64,000 nucleotides of DNA from DYHD01 sp037445375 (GTDB lineage: Bacteria > Nitrospirota > Thermodesulfovibrionia > Thermodesulfovibrionales > Dissulfurispiraceae): contig JBBIKS010000007.1 of NCBI GenBank assembly GCA_037445375.1, positions 22,140-86,139 of the forward strand, read 5' to 3'. Shown here in pieces: positions 26,952 to 35,909 of the stretch. A program made the position numbers and the translations under genes. Position 1 is the first letter of the stretch. Every line of letters starts with the position of its first letter. The notes under the pieces are model-generated. The model saw only the letters and a list, made by a program, of their open reading frames with translations. It was not told where the DNA came from and searched no databases.

Positions 26952-27821
26952 ATGTATTTTCAAGATCTAATAATGAAATTGAATGATTTCTGGGCTAAGA
27001 AGGGATGTATTCTGCTTCAACCCTATGATATAGAGGTTGGAGCTGGCACATTTCATCCTGCAACTTTTTTCAGAGTAATCGGTCCTGAACCTTGGAAAAC
27101 AGCCTATGTTGAACCAAGCAGAAGACCCACTGACGGCAGGTATGGCGAAAATCCAAACAGGCTGCAGCATTACTATCAATATCAGGTTATAGTCAAGCCT
27201 TCCCCTCTTGACAGTCAGGATATATACCTTGAAAGCCTTGCCTATCTTGGTATCGAGGCAACGACACATGATATTCGTTTTGTTGAGGACGACTGGGAGT
27301 CTCCAACCCTCGGAGCATGGGGGCTGGGCTGGGAAGTATGGCTCGATGGTATGGAGATTACTCAATTTACTTATTTTCAGCAAGTAGGCGGAATTGACCT
27401 TAAGCCTGTTTCCCTGGAGATAACATACGGGCTTGAAAGGATAGCAATGTATTTGCAAGAAATTGACAATGTATTTGAACTAAAGTGGTGCAAAGGCATT
27501 AAATACGGTGAAATACATAAGCAGGGAGAAATTGAATTTTCCAAATTCAATTTCGATTACTCAAATCCAGAATTGTTAATGTATCAATTTGAGGCATCAG
27601 AGAAGGAGTCTAAACGAATGAATGAACTGGGGCTGGTTCTGCCTGCTTATGAATACTGCCTTAAATGTTCGCACTATTTTAATTTGCTCGATGCAAGAGG
27701 TGTTTTGTCCGTAACAGAAAGAACTGGATATATAGCAAGGGTCAGAGGGCTCGCGAGGCTTTGCGCAGAAGCCTTCTTAAGACAAAGAGAAAATATGGGC
27801 TTTCCACTTTTGAAGAGGTGA
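26952..27821 (+). CDS. glyQ: Glycyl-tRNA synthetase alpha subunit
   Basis: The catalytic class II subunit of the alpha2beta2 glycyl-tRNA synthetase, 289 residues. The N-terminal MYFQDLIMKLNDFWAKKGC is family-typical, followed by QPYDIEVGAGTFHPATF, RVIGPEPWKTAYVEPSRRP and the motif 3-like SLEITYGLERIAMYLQ. A GAGGGGG ribosome-binding site sits just before the ATG. glyS starts 3 bp downstream. Confidence 0.98.
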   Translation: MYFQDLIMKLNDFWAKKGCILLQPYDIEVGAGTFHPATFFRVIGPEPWKTAYVEPSRRPTDGRYGENPNRLQHYYQYQVIVKPSPLDSQDIYLESLAYLGIEATTHDIRFVEDDWESPTLGAWGLGWEVWLDGMEITQFTYFQQVGGIDLKPVSLEITYGLERIAMYLQEIDNVFELKWCKGIKYGEIHKQGEIEFSKFNFDYSNPELLMYQFEASEKESKRMNELGLVLPAYEYCLKCSHYFNLLDARGVLSVTERTGYIARVRGLARLCAEAFLRQRENMGFPLLKR

Positions 27822-27824
27822 TAT

Positions 27825-29912
27825 ATGGATAATATAAATAGCGAAATCAATTCTCAATCTTATCCCAAGCTCTTAATGGAGCTTGGCGTGGAAGAGATAC
27901 CAGCCCGTTTTCTGCCTGATGCTTTGATAAATTTAAAAAACAATGCAGAAAACCTATTTAATGAGTATAGATTATCTGTTACTAACATCAAAACTTTTGC
28001 TACACCGAGAAGACTTATCCTTTTGGCAGAGGTTAAAGGGAGTCAAAAAGCCGTTGAAAAAGAAGTATGGGGACCGCCATCAAATGCTGCATATGATGAA
28101 AACGGCAGCCCTACAAAGGCTGCAGAGGCTTTTGCTAAAGCACATGGTATATCTATTGAAGATTTACAGAAAAAGGAAAAAGGAAAAGGTTCCTATATTG
28201 TTGCAATTATTAAGGAGGCTGCTAAAAATACAAAAGAGGTTTTACCCGAGATTTTAAGCAAAGCTATATTATCCCTTAATTTTCCTAAGAATATGAGATG
28301 GGGAGACGGTGATTTGAGGTTTGTCAGGCCAATTCACTGGATACTTGCAATATATAACAATGAAAAAATAAGTTTCGAGATCGAAGGCATTAAAAGCAAT
28401 GCAATGACGAGAGGGCACAGATTCCTCTCTCCTGCTTCATTTGAAATAAAGGATTATAAATCTTATATAAATCTACTGAAAAATAACTTTGTAATACTTG
28501 ATCAAGAGGAACGCAGAAGGACAATCGCAGAAGATGCAAAAAAATTAGCCTCGAGTGTTAACGCATCAGTGATTTTATATGAAGATTTGCTTGAACATGT
28601 CACCTTTTTGGTCGAATATCCAGTCTCAGTTTTAGGTACTTTCTCGTCTGACTATTTATCTCTGCCTCGTGAACTGCTTATTACAGTTATGAAAGGGCAT
28701 CAAAAGTATTTCGCCCTTGAAGACTCGCGCAAGAGACTTGTCAACCATTTTATCATTGTCAGTAATACCAAAAATATAAATGCCGAGACAATAAAAAAAG
28801 GCGCTGAAAGAGTAATTAAAGCCAGATTTGAGGACGCCCGTTTTTATTTTGAAGAAGACTCAAAGACGCCACTTAAGAACAGACTTGAGGGCTTAAAAAA
28901 TGTTGTATATCATGACAGGCTTGGCAGCCTTTACAGCAAGACCCAGAGGATAGCAGCAATAGCAGATTTCATATGCAGCCGATGCTGCCCTGATAAAAAA
29001 GAAGATGTGAATACTGCAGCCCTTTTATCTAAGACTGACCTTATTACGGGCGTTGTCAGAGAATTCCCAGAGTTGCAGGGGATTATCGGCAGTTATTATG
29101 CATCGAAAGAGAAATATAGCGATTCCATATCAAAAGCAATAAGAGAGCAGTACCTTCCTTCACATACAGGCGATGTACTGCCAGAAACAGATGCAGGCGC
29201 CATAGTAAGCATCGCAGATAAATTTGATAACATTGCTTCATTCTTTATGCTTGGATTATCACCAACCGGCTCTGAAGACCCCTTTGCATTAAGAAGGCAG
29301 GCTCATGGGGTGATATTAATAGCGGCACAAAAACGCTACGATATGACCCTTTTAGAATTGCTGCATACTGCTTTGCAGCCTTATGAGATTAAAGAAAAAG
29401 AAGAACTCATGAACTCGCTTATGAGGTTTTTTGAACAAAGAATAGATTATTTATTTCAATCTGAAGGACATCCAGCTGATTTCATTGCATCAATAATGTC
29501 TTTTGCAGGAACGGTTCCTCTTTGTAGGGTCAAAGATAGATTGAATGCATTGATTGAGTTTAAGAATGACCCTGATTATGATTCATTCATCCTTGCAATT
29601 AAGAGGGTGAATAATATCGCTCCTAAATTCGATGTCTTGCCGGTCAAAAAGGATCTCTTTGCACAAGATGAGGAAGGGCTGCTTTATCAGGAATTCCAGT
29701 TAGTAAGCTCCAAACTTCATTCCATGTTGCAAGTGCATGATTATTCAGGCGCTTTAATAGCTCTTAAGAGTCTGAAGGATCCCATAAATAGATTTTTTGA
29801 TAAGGTCTTAGTAATGGATAAGAATGAAGAAATAAAAATCAACCGTTTGTCGTTAATAAAAGAGGTGCAAACCTTAGCTCAGCAGATTGCAGATTTTTCA
29901 AAATTGTCCTGA
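27825..29912 (+). CDS. glyS: Glycyl-tRNA synthetase beta subunit
   Basis: The tRNA-binding subunit, 695 residues, the usual size. It begins with a family-typical LLMELGVEEIPARFLP (after a short N-terminal extension) and includes GPPSNAAYDENG, an HD-like central region and a C-terminal anticodon-binding domain. It lies 3 bp from glyQ with overlapping translation signals (GGTGATATATG), so the subunits are made together. Confidence 0.97.
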   Translation: MDNINSEINSQSYPKLLMELGVEEIPARFLPDALINLKNNAENLFNEYRLSVTNIKTFATPRRLILLAEVKGSQKAVEKEVWGPPSNAAYDENGSPTKAAEAFAKAHGISIEDLQKKEKGKGSYIVAIIKEAAKNTKEVLPEILSKAILSLNFPKNMRWGDGDLRFVRPIHWILAIYNNEKISFEIEGIKSNAMTRGHRFLSPASFEIKDYKSYINLLKNNFVILDQEERRRTIAEDAKKLASSVNASVILYEDLLEHVTFLVEYPVSVLGTFSSDYLSLPRELLITVMKGHQKYFALEDSRKRLVNHFIIVSNTKNINAETIKKGAERVIKARFEDARFYFEEDSKTPLKNRLEGLKNVVYHDRLGSLYSKTQRIAAIADFICSRCCPDKKEDVNTAALLSKTDLITGVVREFPELQGIIGSYYASKEKYSDSISKAIREQYLPSHTGDVLPETDAGAIVSIADKFDNIASFFMLGLSPTGSEDPFALRRQAHGVILIAAQKRYDMTLLELLHTALQPYEIKEKEELMNSLMRFFEQRIDYLFQSEGHPADFIASIMSFAGTVPLCRVKDRLNALIEFKNDPDYDSFILAIKRVNNIAPKFDVLPVKKDLFAQDEEGLLYQEFQLVSSKLHSMLQVHDYSGALIALKSLKDPINRFFDKVLVMDKNEEIKINRLSLIKEVQTLAQQIADFSKLS

Positions 29913-30015
29913 TTGGCTGTATCAAATGTGGATTCGGAAGGAAGGTGCTACTTAGGGGTTAATAGAAAGTCATCATTCCTAAAGGGGTTAGGTAATCGTA
30001 TCGTTATGATAGAGA

Positions 30016-30068
30016 TTAGCTCCTCATGAAATATTTGACTCAAAAGTCAAGATTCATCGAGGAGCTAA
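30016..30068. repeat. Long imperfect hairpin after glyS
   Basis: TTAGCTCCTC (30016-30025) pairs with GAGGAGCTAA (30059-30068), and inside it TTGACT (30035-30040) pairs with AGTCAA (30045-30050) around loop CAAA; ATGAA and ATTCAT in between can partly pair as well. It lies between two convergent genes. There is no T-run, so it is either a symmetric transcript end or a mobile repeat. Confidence 0.7.
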
Positions 30069-30128
30069 TTAGTTTATGCCTACTGCGTAAAAAACTAATT
30101 GGATTTTGCGAGCTAAAGGCAATCAATT

Positions 30129-31145
30129 TTAATTCTCAAATGCCTCTTTTAGCCTCATTAGCAGCTGGAAAATTCTTGTTGATTCGCTTATGGTTCGCGA
30201 AGCTGTCCCGCATGCCGGGGTAAGCAGAATATTCGTCCTCACCAGTTTGGAAGGCACTTTTTTATACAAAGCCTGTAGTGCGTTACTCATCAATGATATG
30301 ATATGTTTTTCCTCCAAGTGTTGTATTATCTCAGATGTAGGCACAATACCCCATGAGAGATAATTACCCTTCTCGAGAAAGTCTTTTATTTCTGAGTGAT
30401 AAATAAATAGCGAGTCAGAATAATCATAGGCATCAAAACTGAGAATTTTTACTCCGCTATTGATGACAAGCGGCCAGTCAGCCTTTCCGCAGCAATGAAT
30501 CCCTGCAATACCTCCAGCCTTTTCAATGGCTGATACCATATCCTTGAGCAGTCTAAGAGCCTCTTCAGCATCAACGCCAATATATGATGAACTGCCTATT
30601 GCAGAGAGTATGGGTTCATCAATAAAAATAATTACATTATCGCTATGCTGCTTTAATATATCCACTTGCCAGCGGGCTTTTGCATTCAATAAAATGTTTG
30701 AGACTTCACGTAATTCCTCATCGAAGTAAATAAATCTTCCATAGCTGTCCTTCAAAGAGAGAGTAAAGGTAAGGGGCCCTGTTACATGACCTTTAAGAAA
30801 GCTAAATCTGCGCGATTTTATAATTCTCAAGAAGGTATGAAGCCCTTTTGCATAATCCTCTGATATAGCAATTTTAGTATTATCATTATTTGCCTCATAA
30901 AATCTCTCAAGTTCATCGCTTCCGTCCCTAATAATCAATATACTGCTCTCTTTCTCATTGATCCTCAGGAAAGGCATACCTTCAGAAAATTGCGCAATCA
31001 TAGATTCCTTGAAAGAAAAATTTGGCAATTGCGGCCAAAAGGGCATGTCAACACTTTTCAGAATTAATTCACATGCATCCAGAGAGATTTTATAAGGAAG
31101 GCTCCCGATACCAGTAGTTGAAAAAGGCTTGATAATATTATTCAT
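30129..31145 (-). CDS. Cobalamin-independent methionine synthase C-terminal-like protein
   Basis: A 338-residue TIM-barrel protein related to the catalytic half of MetE. Candidate zinc ligands are all present: His217 and Cys219 in GIHCCGKAD, and Cys312 in LTPACGTAS; TTGIGSLPY at the N-terminus and FIDEP in the middle are typical of the fold. It lacks the N-terminal duplicated domain of full MetE, so it is a core form; such core proteins may take methyl groups from corrinoid proteins or other donors. ATG 31145 is preferred to ATG 31181 because the conserved region begins right after it. It stands alone on the minus strand. A UroD-like methyltransferase role is an alternative. Confidence 0.78.
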   Translation of the reverse strand: MNNIIKPFSTTGIGSLPYKISLDACELILKSVDMPFWPQLPNFSFKESMIAQFSEGMPFLRINEKESSILIIRDGSDELERFYEANNDNTKIAISEDYAKGLHTFLRIIKSRRFSFLKGHVTGPLTFTLSLKDSYGRFIYFDEELREVSNILLNAKARWQVDILKQHSDNVIIFIDEPILSAIGSSSYIGVDAEEALRLLKDMVSAIEKAGGIAGIHCCGKADWPLVINSGVKILSFDAYDYSDSLFIYHSEIKDFLEKGNYLSWGIVPTSEIIQHLEEKHIISLMSNALQALYKKVPSKLVRTNILLTPACGTASRTISESTRIFQLLMRLKEAFEN

Positions 31146-31276
31146 AAAACTATTATAAATCCGAATATAAGCAAAATACAATTTTAGAATAATTGCATTT
31201 ATAAATCGAACTCAAACATATTGATCTAAATATAGGAACATATCCGTGCCTATCTTCTGCCCTCGTCTGGTTACAC

Positions 31277-31741
31277 CTACTCATAATACCTCAGCAGCCA
31301 TTCTGCAACGCAGCAAGGTTTAGTGCCGTCTTGGCGCTCGACAGTAATGCCCCAGACTATCTGTAAGCCTTTTGAGATTTCTTCAACTGAGTGCAATTCA
31401 ATACGAGCTCTAATCTTAGAGCCTGCTGGAACTGCTGATGGAAAACGAACCTTGTTCAATCCATAGTTGATTCTCATCTTAAATGGCAGTTTAATTTTAA
31501 CTGCTTGAGACTCCATATAACGAAGCAGCGAGAGCGTCAAAAAGCCGTGCGCAATAGTTGTTTTGTATGGCGACTCTTTTTGAGCCCTCTCAGTATCAAT
31601 GTGAATCCATTGATAATCACCGCTAACATCCGCGAAAAGATTAATGCGGTCTTGAGTTATTTCAAGCCATTCACTAATACTTACTTCTTGCCCTATCAGG
31701 GAATGTAATTCTTCGAGACTGGTAATTTCTCTTAATGGCAT
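31277..31741 (-). CDS. MaoC-like (R)-specific enoyl-CoA hydratase
   Basis: A 154-residue hot-dog-fold dehydratase/hydratase. The hydratase 2 motif runs from FADVSGDYQWIHIDTERA, with the catalytic Asp and His, to TIAHGFLTLSLL. Such proteins hydrate trans-2-enoyl-CoA to (R)-3-hydroxyacyl-CoA or act in related acyl chemistry. No fatty-acid genes are adjacent, so the substrate is open. It is transcribed with the zincin gene 61 bp upstream as its possible operon partner. Confidence 0.9.
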   Translation of the reverse strand: MPLREITSLEELHSLIGQEVSISEWLEITQDRINLFADVSGDYQWIHIDTERAQKESPYKTTIAHGFLTLSLLRYMESQAVKIKLPFKMRINYGLNKVRFPSAVPAGSKIRARIELHSVEEISKGLQIVWGITVERQDGTKPCCVAEWLLRYYE

Positions 31742-31802
31742 AAATCCTCCGTAAGGTATAAGCTGATAAAAAAAATACTTAAGTTGTAATCATAAAGAAT
31801 TC

Positions 31803-32186
31803 TTATCCCAAATATCTCCTATCGAGATCTTCTTCAGAGAGCCCGAAGTAATGTCCAACTTCATGCAGGATAGTTGCACGAATCTCCTCAATAAGCTCCT
31901 GCTCAGTCCTGCTTATAGCCTCAATATTTCGCTGGTATATGAATATAGTATCAGGGTATGGGTACGGTATCGAAAAAAAAGTGTTCTGGCTCTCATGCGT
32001 CTGACCCACAAAAAGTCCTAATAATTGATCTCGCCCAATGCCCATCGTTTTGATTATATCATCGCTTGGATAATCCTCTACAACGATGGCTATATTTTTA
32101 AACTCGGAAATATATTCTCTCGGAATACTTTTCAGGGCTTCCTCGGCAAGCAATTCAAAACGATTTCTATCAATCCTGTATGCCAT
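31803..32186 (-). CDS. Small metallopeptidase-fold protein (zincin-like)
   Basis: A 127-residue protein of the minimal zincin family (PF06262 type). The zinc motif is HEVGHYFGLSEEDLD near the C-terminus, with the catalytic Glu between the first two His residues, and an N-terminal FELLAEEALKSIPREY helix. The length is standard for the family. Its substrate is unknown. The gene lies next to the mobile-element scar at 32.2-32.9 kb. Confidence 0.9.
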   Translation of the reverse strand: MAYRIDRNRFELLAEEALKSIPREYISEFKNIAIVVEDYPSDDIIKTMGIGRDQLLGLFVGQTHESQNTFFSIPYPYPDTIFIYQRNIEAISRTEQELIEEIRATILHEVGHYFGLSEEDLDRRYLG

Positions 32187-32244
32187 ACTTTATTGAACCT
32201 TTAATAGCATATTTGATTTATTATTACATATTGAGGAGCATATC

Positions 32245-32471
32245 TGTCCAAAATAAATTTTTTGATGCTATACAATCGTATGAATATGAATATGATACAA
32301 TTTCTAAAGCCAAAGCCACTGGTAACCTCGATGAGGCTGAAGTCGAAGCGGAAGACTCAACCCTGATGCTGAGAAATCAACTTAAAGTCTATAAAGTATT
32401 TACACTTGTCTAAAGGTAGTTCTTTGGCTAAGAAATCGTGTCATATTCATTTTGTAATATTATTTTGGACA
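32245..32471. repeat. TGTCCAAAATAA-ended element with 160-bp insert (copy 2)
   Basis: It starts TGTCCAAAATAAA (32245) and ends TATTATTTTGGACA (32471), as does the 16890-16957 copy read in reverse. Between GATGCTA (to 32270) and AGAAATCG (from 32431) there is about 160 bp absent from the short copy, and the extra segment is flanked by GCTA on both sides (32267-32270 and 32427-32430). The extra segment reads as the tail of a protein-like frame (KAKATGNLDEAEVEAE) ending at 32413. It is a non-autonomous element or the remnant of an IS. Confidence 0.7.
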
Positions 32472-32545
32472 CCAATGATTGAGGAATAGTCTTGGAGTAT
32501 AATTGCAGAACTGCCGTAAGGAGCGGGGCTTCGTTTAATGGAAGG

Positions 32546-32937
32546 AAGGTTAAAGATATTGATTTCGATGCAAGCACTCTGTATGTGCGCAGCGGAAAGG
32601 GCGACAATGACCGTTCTACAATGCTTCCGTCAGCGGTCAAGGAGCGACTAAGGGAGCATCTGGCAAGTATTAAGGCTTTGCATGACAAAGATATTGCCGC
32701 CAGATATGGCAAGGTCTTCCTGCCTGATGCGCTTGCCCGCAAGTATCCGAATGCAGCAAAAGAATGGGGCTGGCAGTATGTCTTTACTGCTGCTAATCTA
32801 TCAGTTGATCAGAGAAGCAATGTTGTAAGAAAGCATCATATTAGCAATACGGCGATACAGAGCGCGGTTAAAAACGCTGTTCATAAGCGGGTATTGTGAA
32901 ACATGCAACCATCCAGACCTTGAGGCACAGCATCGCT
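32546..32937 (+). pseudogene. Decayed integron-type tyrosine recombinase fragment
   Basis: The frame from about 32546 reads VKDIDFDASTLYVRSGKGDNDR, then TMLPSAVKERLREHLASIK, AKEWGWQYVF and RKHHISNTAIQSAVKNAVHK (shown in parts), which matches the catalytic core of integron integrases, including the family-specific insert around NAAKEWGWQYVF. The N-terminal half with the first catalytic Arg is missing. At about 32885-32887 a one-base loss shifts the frame; the next frame continues AGIVKHATIQTLRHSIA and then stops at 32938. The usual His of HTLRH is Gln, and the catalytic Tyr region is gone. It is therefore a dead remnant. It overlaps the last codons of the antisense DUF512 gene. Confidence 0.88.
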
Positions 32938-34263
32938 TAATATTGCATCAATTGCACTTAGCAATCCCTGCGGGGTTGATTCTATAACAAATGCCTTGAC
33001 TCCAAGCACTTCTTCAATATCCTGAGCATAAACACCATCCAAAAAAACCTTTTCTTCTTCCTTCATTAAAACATCAGGAATAAGAAGTATATCATCTTTT
33101 TTTACAATATCTGAGAGGGTTTTAATGACATCCCTGCCAGTCAGAAGGCCAGCAACGGTAACTGTGTTTCCAAGGAATGAATTCTCTATCTCGATTGCTT
33201 CTATATCTACGCCAGACTTTCTGAGCCTCTTTATGAATACCGATAGATAAGGATAAAAAGACACCCCCGTGAAGGTGATAAATCTCTTGGAATCTTTGAC
33301 TGCTAAGTCTTTTAATCTTATTTTCTTAGTTTTATGGAAAAAATCCTGGATCATTCCAACACCATTTTCTATTTGAGGCAGTTCATCATACTGCTCTATT
33401 GGCGGCAGAGGTTTTTCAGCCTTTATATACATCTCATCAGAAGCAAAAACAATATTTTCACCATGTTTTCTTTTAAACCTTAACTGGAATTTTTCAATTA
33501 TTCCAATTGCATTTAGGGCATCTTCTTTCTGAACAGGCATTAATTTTTTCTTTCTGTGCATTGTAAGCCCAACCGGCACCACCGCTATTGACATTACATA
33601 AGGATAAAAACGGTGAAGGTCTGAAATTGTTTTAGCAAGATATCTGCGGTCATTATATCCCGGACATAAAACTATCTGTGTGTGCATTTGTATCCTGTTT
33701 TCGGCGAAAAAACTGATATCCTTTAAAATATTCTCAGCGTGGGGGTTACCAAGCATTTTGTTCCTAATTTCGGTATCTGTGCAATGCACTGATATATATA
33801 AAGGGCACAGTCTCTGTTCAATGATTCTTTGTTTATCTACAGCAGAAAGGTTTGTTGCGGTGATAAAGTTACCGTAAAGAAAAGACATTCTGTAATCTTC
33901 ATCTTTTACATAGAGGGTTTTTCTGAGTCCCTTTGGAAGCTGCATTACAAAGCAAAAAATGCAGTTATTCCTGCAGGTCTTTATCTTGAAAGGCTTAAAG
34001 TTCATCCCAAGACTGCCCAAGCCGGCATCATCGGGAATTGTGAGGGGAAGGTTTTTCTTATCTCTTTTAACTATAATGGAAGCCCCACCCTCATTTGCAT
34101 AGAACATGAGGTCTATAATATCCCTTATAGGATTGCCATTCGCAGAGATTATTCTATCATCTTTTTGAATCCCTAATTTTTCAGAAATGCTGCCTTCCGC
34201 AACATCTTCTATAATTACGCCCTTACCGTTTATCATAAAATAGCCTGTAACCTCTGTAAACAT
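32881..34263 (-). CDS. DUF512 radical-SAM / PDZ protein
   Basis: A 460-residue protein. A PDZ-like N-terminus (about residues 10-75; GVIIEDVAEGSISEKLGI) is followed by a radical-SAM cluster motif at Cys97, Cys101 and Cys104 (TCRNNCIFCF), then DEDYRMSFLYGN and a C-terminal DUF512 domain. The function is unknown; the family is widespread in anaerobes and cyanobacteria. An in-frame ATG at 34236 is an alternative start. Both starts lie within the 3' end of pgsA, so the genes are coupled. The final 15 or so residues are encoded by DNA antisense to an integrase remnant, so the original C-terminus has probably been replaced after AIDAILSD. Confidence 0.88.
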   Translation of the reverse strand: MFTEVTGYFMINGKGVIIEDVAEGSISEKLGIQKDDRIISANGNPIRDIIDLMFYANEGGASIIVKRDKKNLPLTIPDDAGLGSLGMNFKPFKIKTCRNNCIFCFVMQLPKGLRKTLYVKDEDYRMSFLYGNFITATNLSAVDKQRIIEQRLCPLYISVHCTDTEIRNKMLGNPHAENILKDISFFAENRIQMHTQIVLCPGYNDRRYLAKTISDLHRFYPYVMSIAVVPVGLTMHRKKKLMPVQKEDALNAIGIIEKFQLRFKRKHGENIVFASDEMYIKAEKPLPPIEQYDELPQIENGVGMIQDFFHKTKKIRLKDLAVKDSKRFITFTGVSFYPYLSVFIKRLRKSGVDIEAIEIENSFLGNTVTVAGLLTGRDVIKTLSDIVKKDDILLIPDVLMKEEEKVFLDGVYAQDIEEVLGVKAFVIESTPQGLLSAIDAILSDAVPQGLDGCMFHNTRL

Positions 34264-34768
34264 ATTGAATGCCGGACAAAACAGTGAAGACCGCAGCCAA
34301 TAGTAAAATAGATTTTTTTATCAAAGGGTTGTAAATCTCAAAATTGATTGACAAAAGTGTATAGGCAATTAATATTGCTTGGAATGCGTTTGCCATCTTC
34401 CCGTATATTGATGGTTCAACTTTTCTTTCATTGATTAAAACTACCAGCATATACCATCCAACTACAACTATAAAATCCCTGCTCATTACTATTATTGTTA
34501 TCCAATTTGGGAGCCAGCCGTAGACAGCAAATAAAATAAAAGATGTCAGAAGCAGAAACTTATCGGCAAGGGGATCAAGAAATGCGCCGAGTCCGGTTTT
34601 TTGATTGGTTAAACGGGCAAGAAATCCATCTAGCAAGTCTGTAAATGCAGCGATTACAAAAAGTATCAGGGCATAGTTGTATTTTTTATATAGCAGTGAT
34701 GTTGCAAAGAAAGGTATTATTACTATCCTTGCAAATGTAAGCACATTTGGAATAGTGAAAATTGTCAT
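34223..34768 (-). CDS. pgsA: CDP-diacylglycerol-glycerol-3-phosphate 3-phosphatidyltransferase
   Basis: Makes phosphatidylglycerophosphate, the first committed step to phosphatidylglycerol. It is a 181-residue membrane enzyme with the CDP-alcohol phosphotransferase motif DLLDGFLAR...GAFLDPLADKF (D-G-x2-A-R-x8-G-x3-D-x3-D). Predicted membrane helices lie on both sides. Its start overlaps the TPR gene stop by 4 bp, and its 3' end overlaps the DUF512 gene by 41 bp. Confidence 0.95.
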   Translation of the reverse strand: MTIFTIPNVLTFARIVIIPFFATSLLYKKYNYALILFVIAAFTDLLDGFLARLTNQKTGLGAFLDPLADKFLLLTSFILFAVYGWLPNWITIIVMSRDFIVVVGWYMLVVLINERKVEPSIYGKMANAFQAILIAYTLLSINFEIYNPLIKKSILLLAAVFTVLSGIQYVYRGYRLFYDKR

Positions 34769-35886
34769 GGCATGTTATATGGTATATTTTCAGGATATAT
34801 TTCAACACCGATCTTTTTATAGCATTTGATGTTAGGCTTTATAGTTTTAGGCTTATCTTTATCCTTAGATTCTTTGTTAAAGAGGGTAATATTCAGAAAG
34901 GAATTTGCATAACATCTTTCAAGTGTAAAATCAAATGACACTGTTATTTCAAGGGCTTGATTAAATAACTTTTCGGCTTGCCCATAATTTCCCTTCATGA
35001 ATTCCATTTCACCGTTAGTAAGGCTGCAATATGCAATTCCACGGCTGTCTTTAGTCTTTTTAAAATTCTTTAGTGCCCTGTTTAAATAAATTTTTGAATT
35101 CACAAAATCCCTTTTCATTTTAAATATATTTGCCATACTCCAAAGTGTATATGAGTGGCTGACTATATCGCCAAACTCTTCATAAAGTTTCGTAGCCTTA
35201 GTGAAAAACTTCATTGCAGTCTCATAATCATTTATCATTCTATAGGCATTACCAATGCCGCAAAATGAATAGGCTATGCCGAATTTATCATTTAAGGCAG
35301 TAAATATCTTATTTGCCTGTTTGTAGCAATCCATTGACTTTTCATTTCTGCCTGCCATTCTATGATCGCCGCCTAAGCCGCACTGGGCATAGCCGACCCC
35401 TGATTTAAACCTTATTGCAGAAAAAATTCCCTTTGCTTCGTTAAATTTTGCGATTGACCCGGCAATATCTCCCTTCACCCTTAAAACGACACCTTCTGCC
35501 CATAAGGAAAAGGCTATGCCTTTTTTATCTTTCTCTTTTTCATAAAATGAGTTTGCCTTTTTAATATTTTTCAGTGCTTCTTTCCACAACCCCTGAGCCT
35601 TCATAGAAAGGGAGATTCCAACCATAGCATCTGCTGAAGTCCTTTCAAAGCCGATTGCGTCACATATCTCGATAACTTCTGAATATTCAGCCAGAGCCTT
35701 TTCGAAATCGCCTTTAATTCTATGAATATCAGCTATAGCTATGGTTGAATCTATAAAACCATCCAGATACGAGTGTTTTTTGCTAAGCATCAAAGCCTTT
35801 TTGAATAGATTTGAGGATTCATTATATCGGGCTTCTCCCCGCAATTCATCTGCTTCAGCGATAAGAGCGGTAATTTTATCTTTCAT
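34765..35886 (-). CDS. Tetratricopeptide-repeat protein
   Basis: A 373-residue, soluble, all-helical protein made of about eight to nine TPR-like 40-residue repeats (recurring A-Y..G-N..R...DYE.A...F..A...). Repeats such as GIAYSFCGIGNAYRMINDYE show the longer 40-residue spacing typical of LGN/Rapsyn-type TPRs, which bind partner proteins. No signal peptide is seen. ATG 35886 is chosen over an upstream TTG because GGAAGG precedes it. The partner is unknown; it sits between rpe and pgsA. Confidence 0.85.
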   Translation of the reverse strand: MKDKITALIAEADELRGEARYNESSNLFKKALMLSKKHSYLDGFIDSTIAIADIHRIKGDFEKALAEYSEVIEICDAIGFERTSADAMVGISLSMKAQGLWKEALKNIKKANSFYEKEKDKKGIAFSLWAEGVVLRVKGDIAGSIAKFNEAKGIFSAIRFKSGVGYAQCGLGGDHRMAGRNEKSMDCYKQANKIFTALNDKFGIAYSFCGIGNAYRMINDYETAMKFFTKATKLYEEFGDIVSHSYTLWSMANIFKMKRDFVNSKIYLNRALKNFKKTKDSRGIAYCSLTNGEMEFMKGNYGQAEKLFNQALEITVSFDFTLERCYANSFLNITLFNKESKDKDKPKTIKPNIKCYKKIGVEIYPENIPYNMP

Positions 35887-35909
35887 TAGAACCTTCCTTG
35901 ATAACAACT

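Noticed and set aside
26967..27458. 163-codon minus-strand frame opposite glyQ
   Set aside because: It is antisense to a highly conserved gene and lacks any motif or ribosome-binding site.
30026..30223. 65-codon plus-strand frame after glyS
   Set aside because: It starts inside a hairpin and runs into the complement of the MetE-like gene; no motif.
32180..32413. 77-codon plus-strand frame over the TGTCC element
   Set aside because: It spans the boundary of the repeat and its 160-bp insert, so most of it is not an original gene; only the tail after about 32300 looks protein-like.
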